A stretch of DNA of 64,000 nucleotides, taken from Luzula sylvatica (taxonomy: Eukaryota; Streptophyta; Magnoliopsida; Poales; Juncaceae). Shown here piece by piece: positions 1 to 11,136 of this stretch. The translations under genes were made by a program, and so were the position numbers. The notes under the pieces were generated by a model that saw only the letters and a program-made list of their open reading frames with translations, did no database searches and was not told the DNA's origin. How positions within the stretch are numbered: position 1 is the stretch's first letter; every line of letters starts with the position of its first letter. The stretch covers positions 63,183,570 to 63,247,569 of the forward strand of contig OX326957.1 in the NCBI GenBank assembly GCA_946800325.1. Direction: 5' to 3'.

Positions 1-442
1 CCTCCTCCCTCTTCTATATGGGATTGCTTATGAGAAACTACATTATTTTTTGAGTTTTCATTTATAATATTTTCCTCCTTACTCTGCCTTATTACATTTT
101 CTATTATTGTTAGTTTAAAAAAGTAACTGCAATTATTTCCAATGATTTTTATTTTATCTCCCATTTCTATAGTAAACCCTATGATTTTATTAAACTTATA
201 TGAGGGTTTAGAAATTTCCTTAAACAATGATAATATTACTTCTTTGAGTATATCATTTTCTTTCCTCTCTTTTTTCCTCCAAATCAGAGTTTGCTTTCTC
301 TTTTTAACCCTCCAAATCTTCTTTATCTCTTTCTTTTCTTTTGAAATACCATTCTTTTTCTGATCTGGTACAAAGGTTTGGTACCATCCTCCTCTATGCT
401 ACTCTCCTCTTTCTGATCATCAATATTTGGTGAACCACCTCC
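1..442. other. AT-rich left flank, possibly tail of a LINE-type ORF1
   Basis: No intact gene is seen. On the minus strand, short Lys/Glu-rich reading stretches continue beyond the stop of the ORF1-like remnant at 443, so this may be its decayed 3' part. It has no counterpart beside the second laccase copy. Confidence 0.3.
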
Positions 443-1281
443 TTAGATGGCACCTGATTGGTACAAATATTTGGTACCAGTCACCTCTTGTGCTAATGTG
501 AGTTTGACCAAGGTAACATTTTCCTCCTCAATAATTTTAATAACATTTGGTATTCTTAATAAATTGGTTTTAACCACAATTTCGATTTCAGGTACCCGAT
601 TTTTCTCAACCCCAAAATCTCCAACTTTCATTAGGATGCCAAAACTAGAGACCAAAACACTCAAATCACTAGCATTACAATATTTCAGAGGTATGAAATG
701 AATTTTCATTTTGAGATTAATAAAATCTTCATTTATTTTTGTATTTTGCCATGCAGGTATAAACACTATAGCTTCTTGGTCTTGGAGATCGTAACAGATC
801 TTCTTTGTGAATCTGTGTGTGCTAAGGTTTGCTGTATTTGTGTCTCTTTCTGGTATTTGGGGTTCGAGGTATGCTTTGTGTATTAGGATTTGTGGCTCTT
901 TGTATATTAGGGTTTGAGAATTTTGTTGAATTTGTGGTTCTTTCCGGTATTAGAATTTGAGGTTCACTTTGCGTATTAGAGTTTGTAATAAAGGTCTCTG
1001 TTTGCTGAGTTGTGCGTGTTTTACAACTTCTTTGAATATGCCCTAATTCATTGCAACTCAAGCAGCGAATATGATCTCGGCATTGTGCCACAAAATGTGA
1101 AGAGGACAAACACCTATAACATATGTTATGGAACAAATGATATTTTCGATTTTGCTAAATTAGTGGTACTGGCTTTGTATTCTCTCTCCTTTTTTTTGTT
1201 TTGAACAAATTTCCAATCTATTTGTTTAGGTTCTTGCATCCCTTTCTTGGCGATTTGTAAATAAGATGGTCTAGTATTCAT
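443..1281 (-). pseudogene. LINE-type ORF1 (nucleic-acid-binding) remnant, copy 1
   Basis: Read from an ATG at 1281 on the minus strand. An N-terminal stretch rich in Lys and Gln is followed, after a frameshift near 1140, by two zinc knuckles of the CX2CX4HX4C form: C-YR-C-LSSS-H-FVAQ-C and C-LS-C-NELG-H-IQRS-C (about 1125-1025). A Thr/Asn/Pro-rich linker follows, then, in another frame (766-443), a stretch resembling the DUF4283-type domain of plant LINE ORF1 proteins. Such proteins bind the element's RNA. Frame breaks make it a pseudogene. It lies downstream of laccase copy 1 and recurs, partly deleted, beside copy 2. A host-derived zinc-knuckle gene is a less likely alternative. Confidence 0.55.
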
Positions 1282-1928
1282 TATGTGAACAAAAACTCAA
1301 ATTCTTTGCATCTCCTTTCAATCTTTCAAGATTTCAAATCGAAAAACTAGTGAACTGAAGGGCTTAGCCCTTCTCAACAAAGGGCCTATATACCCTTTTC
1401 CTTCACAAGAACCGATTGAATAAAACTTGAGATTAGAGTGAATTGACCTGAAAAAGGAATTGATCTTGAGAGGGTTTCTTGAATCGCCTCTTCTTGAATC
1501 ACCTTTGTCTTCTCCTTTTACTATCTGGGTTGATTAGTATTATTAATTGAATTAATTAACGACTTAATTGATCGTTTATTTTTCACCTTTGTCTTCTTCT
1601 CCTAAACACGAACCTCTTCTTTCGAGTATTATTTTTTCACAAGATCCTTGTGTACAAGTCTCACGGTGGCAATTTCCACTGCGTTTAGATGCCGTGGAAC
1701 CCAACCATTTGATATTTTTTTCCTTTATTTCATCTTTCCGCAATCTAAATTAGGTATCAAAAACTTTCATTGCTAAACTTTTCTAAGAATGTTTACTCAC
1801 TTTGTTGTTGATCTACACTTCAAAAGCCATTAATGAAATGCAAACTATGAAATGAAAAAAAGAAAAAGAAAATACACAGTAATAACAGTAATAGCTAATG
1901 TAGCATATATTTGTAATTCATGGAACAT
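1282..1928. other. 3' flank of laccase copy 1 (duplicated sequence)
   Basis: No gene is seen. The stretch 1282-1826 matches 40,094-41,720, except that the second copy is split by a solo LTR at the position corresponding to 1601. It includes the probable 3' untranslated region of laccase copy 1. Confidence 0.6.
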
Positions 1929-4275
1929 TCAACATTTTGGCAAATCAGCGGGAGGATGAGGCAAGGTCTCTAGCGGGCCCACACCGTTCTTCACGATAAA
2001 CACCATTGATAGACCCCATGATTGATGCACATCAAAATGGCAATGCATAAACCACACACCTATATGCATTATAAAATCATTTAGTCCTCACCATTAACTA
2101 TTAATCATAATAATTTAGAGATGTAATCGAGTAGAATAAAATGCTATCATACCAGGATTATCGGCTACAAATCGAAGTGCGGCCCATCCTCCAACTGGCA
2201 CGCCAATAGTATTCATAAGTGGGGGATCTACAAGGTTTAGGTTAGCGGTTGTAGGATTGTAATTTCCAGATCCAAAACCAACTACATAAAAACTATATCC
2301 ATGCAAATGGATCGGGTGATTTTCGGTTGTAACCGTACTCGTATCTTGTAAAACAAGTTGAACCTTATCCCCATACTCCAAAACCTTAACCCTAGTTCCA
2401 TTAATAGAACTTGTATCATTTGGGCTATTATTAGGTGCTCCATTAACAAAATCAAAAAAATTCAAAGGAAATCCTGGAAAATCGTCTGTGTATATTCCGT
2501 GTAAACTATTGTAGTAGGCTTGAAGAATCGATACACTAGGCTTCGTGAAACTAACATTGTTCATGGAGGCCCCAATTATTCCACCATTGGGTCCCTGACA
2601 AGTCTTGTTAGGGTTTTGCCGGTTGCATTGATCGACATTCAATCCGATGGTAAAGAAAAAAGTTTCATCGATCTCAAGGGGTAGATTAGTCACTTGAAGG
2701 CTCCTCAAACCAGCCATGTTACTTTGGACGATTTGACTATTGTTATAAAGTGGTAATATTGCAGGTTGAGCCAACGACGTTAGAGACGCACCCTTATATC
2801 GAAAATGGGCGATCGAAGATATATTTTGGAAGGTTACGTTTTGAGCACTTTCGTATGGGCCTAGCGCCATTTGGTATGTTCCGATTTGCTGGTCAGCTTT
2901 GACTAGGATATTGGCAGTCTGGCCTGGGGTTAGCATGAGGTGGTCCACTGTATATGGTTTTGTGTAACTGGCATCGGCGTCGACCACGGTTAGTTTATGA
3001 CCGGAAATGGAGAAAAAGTTCTCTATCTGAAGAGCTGCATTTATTATTCGGAGGAGGTACGTCTTGCCAGGAACGACATCAATATTGTACACGTCTGAAA
3101 TCATTGTGCATATAACAATTAATTCATGCTTAGAGAAACACTCAATTAGCCAATAAATTATAATATGGTTATTATTTATTATTGATTCTGTATTACCATT
3201 TTCTGAGCAGTTGTAAAGTGGGCCAGGATGGCCATTGATGACGTAAGCCTCAGCTGGTGGTGCTGCGCCACCGCTATCTAGTATACTCTGCTCGAACTGA
3301 AACGGGTTCTTATTCCACCATTCTCCTAATAATACCAAGAAAAAGAAACTTCTTCACTTGTACATTATTTTAGTTAACAATACATACAATAACCACTAAA
3401 TGAAAGTATGAAACAACTCGAGGTACCAAAGATGATGATATGTTCCTCGTAGGGATTGGGGAAGGGGTAAGGAACGCCGATCTTGGGATAAATCACAATG
3501 GCACCGTGGAGAGTGGCACGAAGCCATGAAATGTGAGCGTGGTAGAAAAGAGTGCCTTTCTGTTGGTAAAGTGTGAACTCGTACGTGAAAGTCTGTCCCG
3601 ATTGGATCGGGCACTGCGTTATGTACGCCGGCCCATCAGACCAGCACGATAACTTTTGCTTAACACCATGCCTACATGTCAAGCCCATCAATATAATCAC
3701 TAAACAGTTAAATGCTTAGTATAAATTTTAGTTCTAGTAAGTATTTTTTGCCTTAAAACTTTTGTTGCTATATTTTACATTATCAGTGATTATCTAACTT
3801 TGGCTTGAGAGCTTGGCAACACACAACAATGTCAACAGATAAGAATATGTGCATACCAGTGTACGGATGCGTTGTAAGGGGTCTCATTAGTGACCTTTAC
3901 AATGACTCGGTCATCTTCTTGTGCATATATTACCGGGCCAGGATATAACCCATTTATCGACACGATGTTTGTGGTCTGGCATAGCTTTGTCACCTTCATT
4001 GTTTGTACCTTCATGACACGAAACAACATATTCATGCATGTTTTGCAGTTACTTATATCAATACTCACAATCCCATATATACTTTTTTTCTTTTTGTGCG
4101 TGTTTGTGTGTGAGTGTGTGAGAGAGAAAGAGACCTTAAAATCGTAGAACCTGGTGGTGCCACCAACTGGCCAGTGCTTGTACCGAGGGATCGTGGCCAA
4201 TGAAAGAGGAGCATAACTGCACGACAATAGTATGGCTACCCATAAGAAGAATACGACTGGAATATTTAGTCCCAT
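1929..4275 (-). CDS. Laccase (plant multicopper oxidase), copy 1, six exons
   Basis: Laccases are secreted blue copper oxidases that oxidise phenolics in the cell wall while reducing oxygen to water. Exons on the minus strand: 4275-4135, 4008-3857, 3671-3427, 3325-3197, 3094-2153, 2059-1929 (141, 152, 245, 129, 942, 131 bp), all with GT-AG introns, giving 579 residues. The internal exon lengths 152, 245 and 129 are the usual ones for plant laccases. A hydrophobic signal peptide starts at the chosen ATG (MGLNIP); an upstream in-frame ATG at 4317 would add 14 basic residues and fits a signal peptide less well. Copper ligands are all present: H97/H99 (HWHG), H142/H144 (HAH), H482/H485/H487 (HPIHLHG), H542-C543-H544 and H548, with Leu553 at the axial position. 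The protein ends DLPKC. It resembles the LAC14/LAC15 group more than lignin-type LAC4 (inference). No frameshift or stop was found. Confidence 0.92.
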
Positions 4276-4478
4276 TGCTCTCTCTCTCGCCTTTCTCAAA
4301 CAAGTTTTGAGTGCCAAAAAGAAAGAAAAAGAGGAGGTCTAGTTATGTGTTTGGCAAATATAAATCTTTGATATGAGAAAGAACTTCTTTTCATTTGATG
4401 ATTTATCGCGCTTATGTTTGTTATTAATATAGGAGGGAGGGGTTGCAAGGCAACCCCTCAGTCGTCATTATCATGTCT
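4276..4478 (-). other. Conserved proximal upstream region of laccase copy 1
   Basis: Closely matches 45,299-45,499 and then stops abruptly. Only about 200 bp of promoter-proximal sequence is shared by the two laccases; upstream of 4478 and 45,499 the flanks differ completely, which could give the copies different expression. Confidence 0.6.
4356..4365 (-). promoter_or_regulatory. Candidate TATA box, laccase copy 1
   Basis: ATTTATATTT on the minus strand lies about 85 bp before the chosen start codon, a plausible distance for a TATA box with a short leader. The sequence is the same at 45,379-45,388 in copy 2. Position and base content are the only support. Confidence 0.3.
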
Positions 4479-4529
4479 TTGATATTCTTATGTTTGTTAA
4501 ACAATAGAATCTGAAATTAAATACATAGA

Positions 4530-5054
4530 AAGGAGTTGACCGGTGGTTGCCTGGTCGTTGTCCGGAGTAGACCGATACTTGATTAAAAGTCTATTGTTTA
4601 AATTAGGAAAATATATTATTTAATTTAGCAAAATATATTGATGAAATTAGATAGCAAAATATATTGATGAAATTAGAAAAATATGTAGTTGAAATTAGAA
4701 AAAAATATATTATTGAAATTAATAAAATATACTCTTGAATTCAACAAAATACACTGTTGAAATTAGAAAAATATACTGTTGAAATTAGAAAAATATACTA
4801 TTGAATTATGGAATTTAGCAAAAACCAAATCTTCAATTTAACAAAATATATTGTTGAAATTAGAAGAATATACTGTTGAATTAAGCAAAATATACCGTTG
4901 AATGTAGCAAAATATATTGTTGAATAAAACAAAATATACTCTTAAATTTTGCATAATGAAGAATATATTTTTGCAAAAACGTGGACCGACAGTTGACCCG
5001 AATTGACCGACCATTAATCGGCAGTTGACCGGAGTTAACCGATGGTTGACCGAA

Positions 5055-5056
<2 letters not shown>
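4530..5056. repeat. Degenerate minisatellite of AAAATATA-TTGAAATTAG units
   Basis: About 15 imperfect units of roughly 20-25 bp built on TTGAAATTAG and AAAATATACT (4600-4950), bracketed by stretches rich in GTTGACCG (4530-4575 and 4985-5050). A related stretch lies at 7048-7220. The right end meets a (TA)n tract, as the MITEs further on do. No coding potential. Confidence 0.55.

Positions 5057-5110
<54 letters not shown>
5057..5110. repeat. (TA)n microsatellite
   Basis: Uninterrupted TA dinucleotides, about 27 units, at the right edge of the degenerate minisatellite. Confidence 0.95.
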
Positions 5111-5112
<2 letters not shown>

Positions 5113-6978
5113 TTGTATTTGTATCCTATACTAAACTCTATGTAAAAATGATGCATTCATGTATCCGATACGCTACTCGGAAAAAGGGATTTCGCATTAT
5201 TTTCAATCCCTACAAAATATCAAATTATCATTAACTAATTCAATTTTTATTAACAATATTGATGTTACTTACCTTAATTTATTCATTAATTATCATTTTA
5301 ATGTTTTTACGTATTATTTGTTTTTGTTTTTATATACATATTTTCATTATTGATTTATGTATATATGCATAGTTGTTTTCTACATTTTCATATTCATTAT
5401 TCATTACTATATTTAAAAATATTTTCATTACACATTTATACATTTGAAAAAAATAATTATAGCCTATAACCATCTCTTTGTTTCCTAGTCTTTTATAGTG
5501 CCTAAATAATGGAAAATAACTGAGTAAATTGGGTATTTGTGAAAAAGAAAAGAAACATGCTAGTTAGGGTTAATTATCTGGGATAAATGCAGAGTTGGTT
5601 CTAGCATTTCTGTTATATTACAATTTAGTCCTTGTGCTATATATAGATTGTGTTTTGTTAAATGTATTCCTGAGAATATTACAAAAAATATAATTAGTCG
5701 CTGACTAGTTTCAAGTCAGCAGTCTACCGATCCGACAATGCCAAGTCAATTTATTCAAGTCGGTCAACCGATTTTAATTCGATATTGATCGATATTTGTT
5801 CGACTTTAGGCCGTTGCAGCCCGACTTTTGTGAACATTAGTGAATTCTCAACTTTCATAATAACTATATATAATGATAATGATTCCGATGTGAGGAGGGT
5901 TGTCGATGATAAATTTGATTCAGAAAAAAAATAATCATGACATAAATAAAGTTGATTTCACCATTTACTTTAATTTAAATTTCAATGTTTATTTTTGTTT
6001 ATGTCTTCGTTTTGTTTTGTTTTTGTTTTTAGATATTTATGGGAACTTAAATATATTTTGTTATTGTTTTTGACTTAAAATTATGGTATTTATGTTTTGT
6101 ATGGATTTTGAATTAGTGTAATTTGACTTTGAAGTTATGTTCATTAAATTTGTAGTGATATTATTTCTTCTTAATAAAAGAATTGTAGTATTATATATGA
6201 ATTTTTTTTTATGATTTGGACAAATCAAGTTTTTCGTTTAATCATCAAGTCTCTAGTCGATGTCCAATTCGACACGCTTGACTTTCGACATTTACAATAT
6301 TGACTCCTGACTTTACAGCGGGAGAGGTTAAGCTTGTAAAACATTCTTTTTTTTTTTCAGAAAAAAGATTGTTAAACATTTATAGTTTTACAATTTTGTC
6401 CTTCAAATCCTTAACCAAATGAAAATATACTCTTTATTATGTATTTATAACTTAAGGATAAAAAATAACATGCCAGTAAATATTATATTTCTACATAAAT
6501 TAAGTACTGGAAAAAATAAATATTTTCCTCTGATGAAAAATAAATCTCAAATATGTAATTAGATACAAAATTAGTTTTTGTTGTTGTTGAAATAGGGTAC
6601 CTTTCGGTAGACCATTACGTTCCATTAAAAAAAATATGAAAGTTATTTTTTATTTCTTGTAACTCATGCATATGGATTAAGTTTCTGTTCTTTTATATTT
6701 GTTATACCTTTGTATATGTTATTATATTAAATGTCCCAGTTCATTATATAATACTATACATCTGTAATATATTTATTTATATGTGTTTGATATATCTTTT
6801 ATACATTTTTATTGTACAATTTACACATTAATATTGATAAAATACATTGAAAGCTAGCTATATAGCTGTTCGCCCAAGATGTTGAATAATTATTCGATGT
6901 CCACATTATTTTGTCTCTACTATTTATGAGATATGTTTACAAAGAAATGTTTCCAGTATTAACAATTTCTTGAGGTCC

Positions 6979-6981
<3 letters not shown>
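5111..6981. other. AT-rich intergenic DNA, upstream of laccase copy 1
   Basis: No gene or recognisable RNA gene. About 5111-6130 is unique to this copy. From about 6130 to 6980 it aligns, with small indels, to 46,585-47,548 and so belongs to the segmental duplication. Confidence 0.5.

Positions 6982-7047
<66 letters not shown>
6982..7047. repeat. (TA)n microsatellite, left boundary of the MITE array
   Basis: About 33 TA units. The same site in the duplicate (47,549-47,560) has only a few TA units, so this is the point at which the 1.7-kb MITE array was gained. Confidence 0.95.
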
Positions 7048-7049
<2 letters not shown>

Positions 7050-7284
7050 AAAAATCAAAATATACTATTGAAATTAGCAAAATATATTTTTGTATTTATC
7101 AAAATATACTATTGAAAAAATGTATTATTTTATTCTTAATTTCAACTATGTTGACATATTAGATTCATCAGTATATTTTGCTAATTTGAATAGTATATTT
7201 TGCTAGTTTCATCAGTATATTATGCACGCGTGGATTCTTTTTGGATTTTTTTTTCCGATTCTCCTTAGCAAGCATGTATATATA
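7048..7284. repeat. Fragment of the TTGAAATTAG minisatellite family
   Basis: Copies of the AAAATATACTATTGAAATT type, partly inverted near 7130-7220, related to 4530-5056. It lies between a (TA)n tract and the first MITE. The second laccase copy has no equivalent. Confidence 0.5.
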
Positions 7285-7824
7285 GGGCTAGGCTCAATGG
7301 TCAACATCCTTGTTTGGCCAATGCGGCCAACACCGCTTATTTCTCACTCTATGAATGAAAATTAAAATTGAACCGTATCGATGTAATCAATATCACTTGA
7401 GAATGTTATAGATTCAATTTTATGAAAAATAAAAAAAATCTATCATATTCATCATGATACTTAAAAATATTAACGGTCCAAAACATTTACGACATGATTC
7501 CTCATGAAATAAATTTTAAAATTCGAATTTTTTGGATTCGATTTCATTTAAGTGATATAGATAGGGCTAGGATAAAATTTTATTATGTTTCGAGTTATTT
7601 TTTCATGGAAATCTAAAATTTTATCGAAATGGACGCTTGTGAAAATTTATTATTTATTTTGTTAGATATAAAAATTCAAATGATACAAATTTTTTTTTAC
7701 AACATATCTAAATGATATAGATCACATCTATACGGTTAAGATTTAATTTTCATTTATATATTTTGAGAAATAAGCGTTGTTGGCCAATGTTGGCCAAGTA
7801 AGGATGTTGGCAATTGAGCCTATC

Positions 7825-7826
<2 letters not shown>
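7285..7826. mobile_element. MITE 1 with about 60-bp inverted repeats between TA tracts
   Basis: The left end (GGGCTAGGCTCAATGGTCAA) is the inverted partner of the right end (TTGGCAATTGAGCCTATCCC). Pairing continues for about 60 bp through GGCCAA-rich sequence to an AATAAGCG block. There is no transposase. Both ends abut TA-rich sequence, as in the microsatellite-targeted MITEs called Micron in rice. Confidence 0.75.

Positions 7827-7894
<68 letters not shown>
7827..7894. repeat. (TA)n between MITE 1 and MITE 2
   Basis: About 33 uninterrupted TA units joining two related inverted-repeat elements. Confidence 0.95.
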
Positions 7895-7896
<2 letters not shown>

Positions 7897-8427
7897 TAGA
7901 CTCAATGGCCAACACTCTTCTGTGGCCAATGCCGGCCAACGGAGTTAATTTCTCTAAATATATACATCAAAATAAAATTTCAACCATGGATATGATCAAT
8001 ATCATATAGATACATTGTAGAATAAATTTCGTGTGATTTTCATAATTTTATCTAATAAAAACGACAACATATTTTTAACAACCGTCTATTTTCGTAAATT
8101 TTTTGATTTGCATGAAGGAAAACTCAAAACTTCGTAAAATTTCATCTTAATCCAATCTATATAATTTTAATTGAATCCACTGAAATTTTTTTTTGGATTT
8201 TGCAATTTATTTCATGATAAATCATGTCATAAATATTTTCAGCCGTCAATTCTTTTACATATTATGATGGATATGATAGAAATTTTTATTTTTTTATGAA
8301 ATTAAATCTACAACATTGTTAAGTGTTAATGATAATATCCATACGGTTGAAATTTGATTTTGATATTTGAATCTAGAGAAATTAGTTCCGTTGGCCGTGT
8401 GGGCCATACAAGACCGTTGGCCATTGA

Positions 8428-8428
<1 letters not shown>
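7895..8428. mobile_element. MITE 2, same family as MITE 1
   Basis: Begins GCTAGACTCAATGGCCAACA and ends TTGGCCATTGAG, with inverted-repeat arms of about 50 bp that share the GGCCAA/TTGGCC blocks of MITE 1. It is non-coding, and its internal sequence differs from MITE 1 except for short blocks. Confidence 0.75.

Positions 8429-8503
<75 letters not shown>
8429..8503. repeat. (TA)n between MITE 2 and MITE 3
   Basis: About 37 TA units. Confidence 0.95.
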
Positions 8504-8508
<5 letters not shown>

Positions 8509-8591
8509 CAATGACCAATAATCTTGTTTGGCTAACGTCGGTAAACAACACTTATTTCACTAAATCTAAATATTAGAATCGCATTTGAACC

Positions 8592-8595
<4 letters not shown>
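8504..8595. mobile_element. MITE 3, truncated, same family
   Basis: About 90 bp matching the left arm of MITE 1 (ATCAATGACC, CTTGTTTGGCTAACGTCGG, ACACTTATTTC). The right arm is missing. It is flanked by TA tracts on both sides. Confidence 0.6.

Positions 8596-8659
<64 letters not shown>
8596..8659. repeat. (TA)n, right boundary of the MITE array
   Basis: About 32 TA units. The following sequence (TTGTATGTCGTCCTTGA) resumes homology with 47,560 onward in the duplicate. Confidence 0.95.
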
Positions 8660-8662
<3 letters not shown>

Positions 8663-9903
8663 ATGTCGTCCTTGATTTTTATTTTTTTATATATGCTTGT
8701 CATATACACACTCTGATACTATGTGCGAACTATGGAGTATGGACCGATACAATTATATGTTTACTATGTCTTTTTTACATGTTACATTTTTGTCCTTGTT
8801 TATAAATATTGTTATATATATATATTTTTAAAAGGTAATTGTACCATACCCTTCATTTCTCCGTCATATTCTCTATATTATCAATTAAGGATTAATTATT
8901 TATTAATTAATATGATAATTAACAAAAGAACATTCCAATAACTGTAAATTGACGTTGATTAAGAATTGCTAATATATATGCACTTTAATTATGTATTAAT
9001 TAACTATTAATTGTTAAATGAGTGTTCTTATGTTAATTATTTGGATGATGAATCATTAATGAGTGATACATAAAATACAATAATATTAGGCACCACCCAT
9101 AATTTGCCCCGCACTTTACCCGCATTGACTGATTAGGAAACTTAATGCATTAATTACATTCCTAATTAATATAAGCGAGGTAGATTGCGGGTTTAATTAG
9201 CGTGGTGCATAGTATATTTCCATAAAATATGGTTTGAAAGGACAAACGAGGGCACATTAAATGGCCTCTTTTCTTAAAGAGGATATATGATGTCCTTCTA
9301 ATTCTCTCCAATATCATTTATATCATCAAGTAACAGTTAATTAACATGTTCATTAATAAAAAAATATTTTATAAACGGTTAATTGATATGTAATTAAGGT
9401 ACATATGAATTAACAATTCTTAATGTGTGTGTGGGTGTGGGGGCGGGGTTTGGTGGTGGGCGGGGGGAGTTTGGGAGGATGGTATAATTATCCTTTCTTA
9501 AATATGCATGAATTTGTCGACAAAAAGAAGTTGCAACGTTCTCTTCGGACATAAAGTGATCTTGTCATATAACAAAACGAGCATAAAGTAATATTGTTCT
9601 TTTATATACTTTAACGTACCCATTGAATCTAAACATTTATCTAAATAAAACGATTAATTAATTTGTTAGTTGACTTGTCAATTAAGTTGTTCAATGGTCT
9701 ATACACGTATGTAGTGTATTATTATTAATTTTAAGATATCGACTTTTTATCCATTTGTATTATTATAAGGGAAATTTTTGCCCCACAACTCTTCTCTGCC
9801 ATCCTTTATACGTATTTCGAGGAAGAATAGTGAGAATAATTAACAACCCAATTAACACACAAACATGAATTAATTAACCATTATTTTATTTTTACATATA
9901 AAT
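8660..9903. other. Duplicated AT-rich intergenic DNA
   Basis: No gene. It aligns with interruptions to about 50,048-51,110: the 8700-8790 block with 50,060-50,150, and 9230-9780 with 50,400-50,990. Rich in TTAATTAA-type words. Confidence 0.5.
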
Positions 9904-10309
9904 TAATGTTTTAAATAGCGTGTAGCGGCACAGCGTTTGACGTTTAATTTAGCGGTTAGCATTAACTGGCGATATAACGTCGCTTCACCATCGCAGCGGA
10001 TTTTGATCGAAATTATTATTTTTGTAATACTACAATATGCATATAAATATAAATTAACGGCCTAATATTATAAATAAATTTTTATTGAATGTTTATTTAT
10101 ATCAACCTCACAAACTAACATAAATTAAAAATTCATCTGTAAGAAAAATATATTATTATTATTATATATATAATGCTTATTTATATCAACCTCACTAACT
10201 AATATAAATTAAAAATACATCTCTAAAAAAATATATTATTATTATTATATTATTGTAATTATAATTAAGTTACTAATAGTTGTTGTTGTTGTTATTATCT
10301 TATTCTTCC

Positions 10310-10340
<31 letters not shown>

Positions 10341-10341
10341 T
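9904..10341. mobile_element. hAT-type non-autonomous element, 3'-truncated
   Basis: Starts TAATGTTTTAAATAGCG and contains the TAGCGG/AGCGG-rich terminal region seen in the complete relative at 47,976. It then runs into ATT/TAA repeats and stops at 10,341 without a right terminal repeat. The paralogous site near 51,110 lacks it. Confidence 0.6.
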
Positions 10342-11136
10342 AGAAGGTAAGAATATAGTATAACTAAATGCAGATATCCAAACATGGGAGCTAATTGCTT
10401 GCAAGATAAAGCTAAAGGTTGAAAAGTGGACTCACGATGATATATCACGAACCAAACCAGCCATGTCTACACTCTGCATTCAGAAACATACTTTTTGTAT
10501 ATGTTATGATATATGTTCTCATATTATTATACTCATCAAAGCCATGAATGTAATAATGCCCTAAGTAATAAGCTGGCACACACATTCATTCGATTGACGT
10601 TATGCCGAAGAGAAGACACTGTTGACTTATTTTTTCATACCTAATTGATTGCTACTTGCTAGCTTTTACTGTACCAGTTATATTTGGTGGTTAACAGTAA
10701 TTTCGTAACATGTGCGAGATATGAGACCTTGAAGTCGTACCTAATGTGTCGATATAAAAACCAATTATCATAGAAACAAACATTTAATTTAATTAATATT
10801 AAAAGGATAATATGTTCCTTTTTTTGAATAGTTGAAAGTATTGTGGTAAACAGAAGAAACTTAATAGTTGTTTTGGCCCACCAAACAAAAATGGTCTAAA
10901 TCATTTATTTAGTATGACCTGGAATCTTAGTTGTTAAACTAACCCTAAAAAGATAGATAGTTTGGTCACAAGTTGAAATCTGAGAGGGGGTTCACTGTAA
11001 CTCTCAAAGTAAATGGTCTAAATCATTTATTTTATTATTTACCCCCAATTTCCCCCACAACATCATTTATATTCCTAATTAATGGTTAATTAGCATGATA
11101 ATTAATCAAGTGACACTTCATTAACAATTAATTAAT
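10342..11136. other. Duplicated intergenic DNA
   Basis: Closely matches 51,282-52,110. No gene, splice-flanked exon or RNA gene recognised. Confidence 0.5.

Noticed and set aside
2115..3338. Laccase exons 4-5 with intron 4 as a single-exon gene
   Set aside because: Exon lengths and GT-AG borders match the standard plant laccase structure; the read-through frame only reflects a stop-free intron.
8294..8576. Open frames of alternating Ile-Tyr
   Set aside because: They translate the (TA)n tract; no start context, no conserved content.
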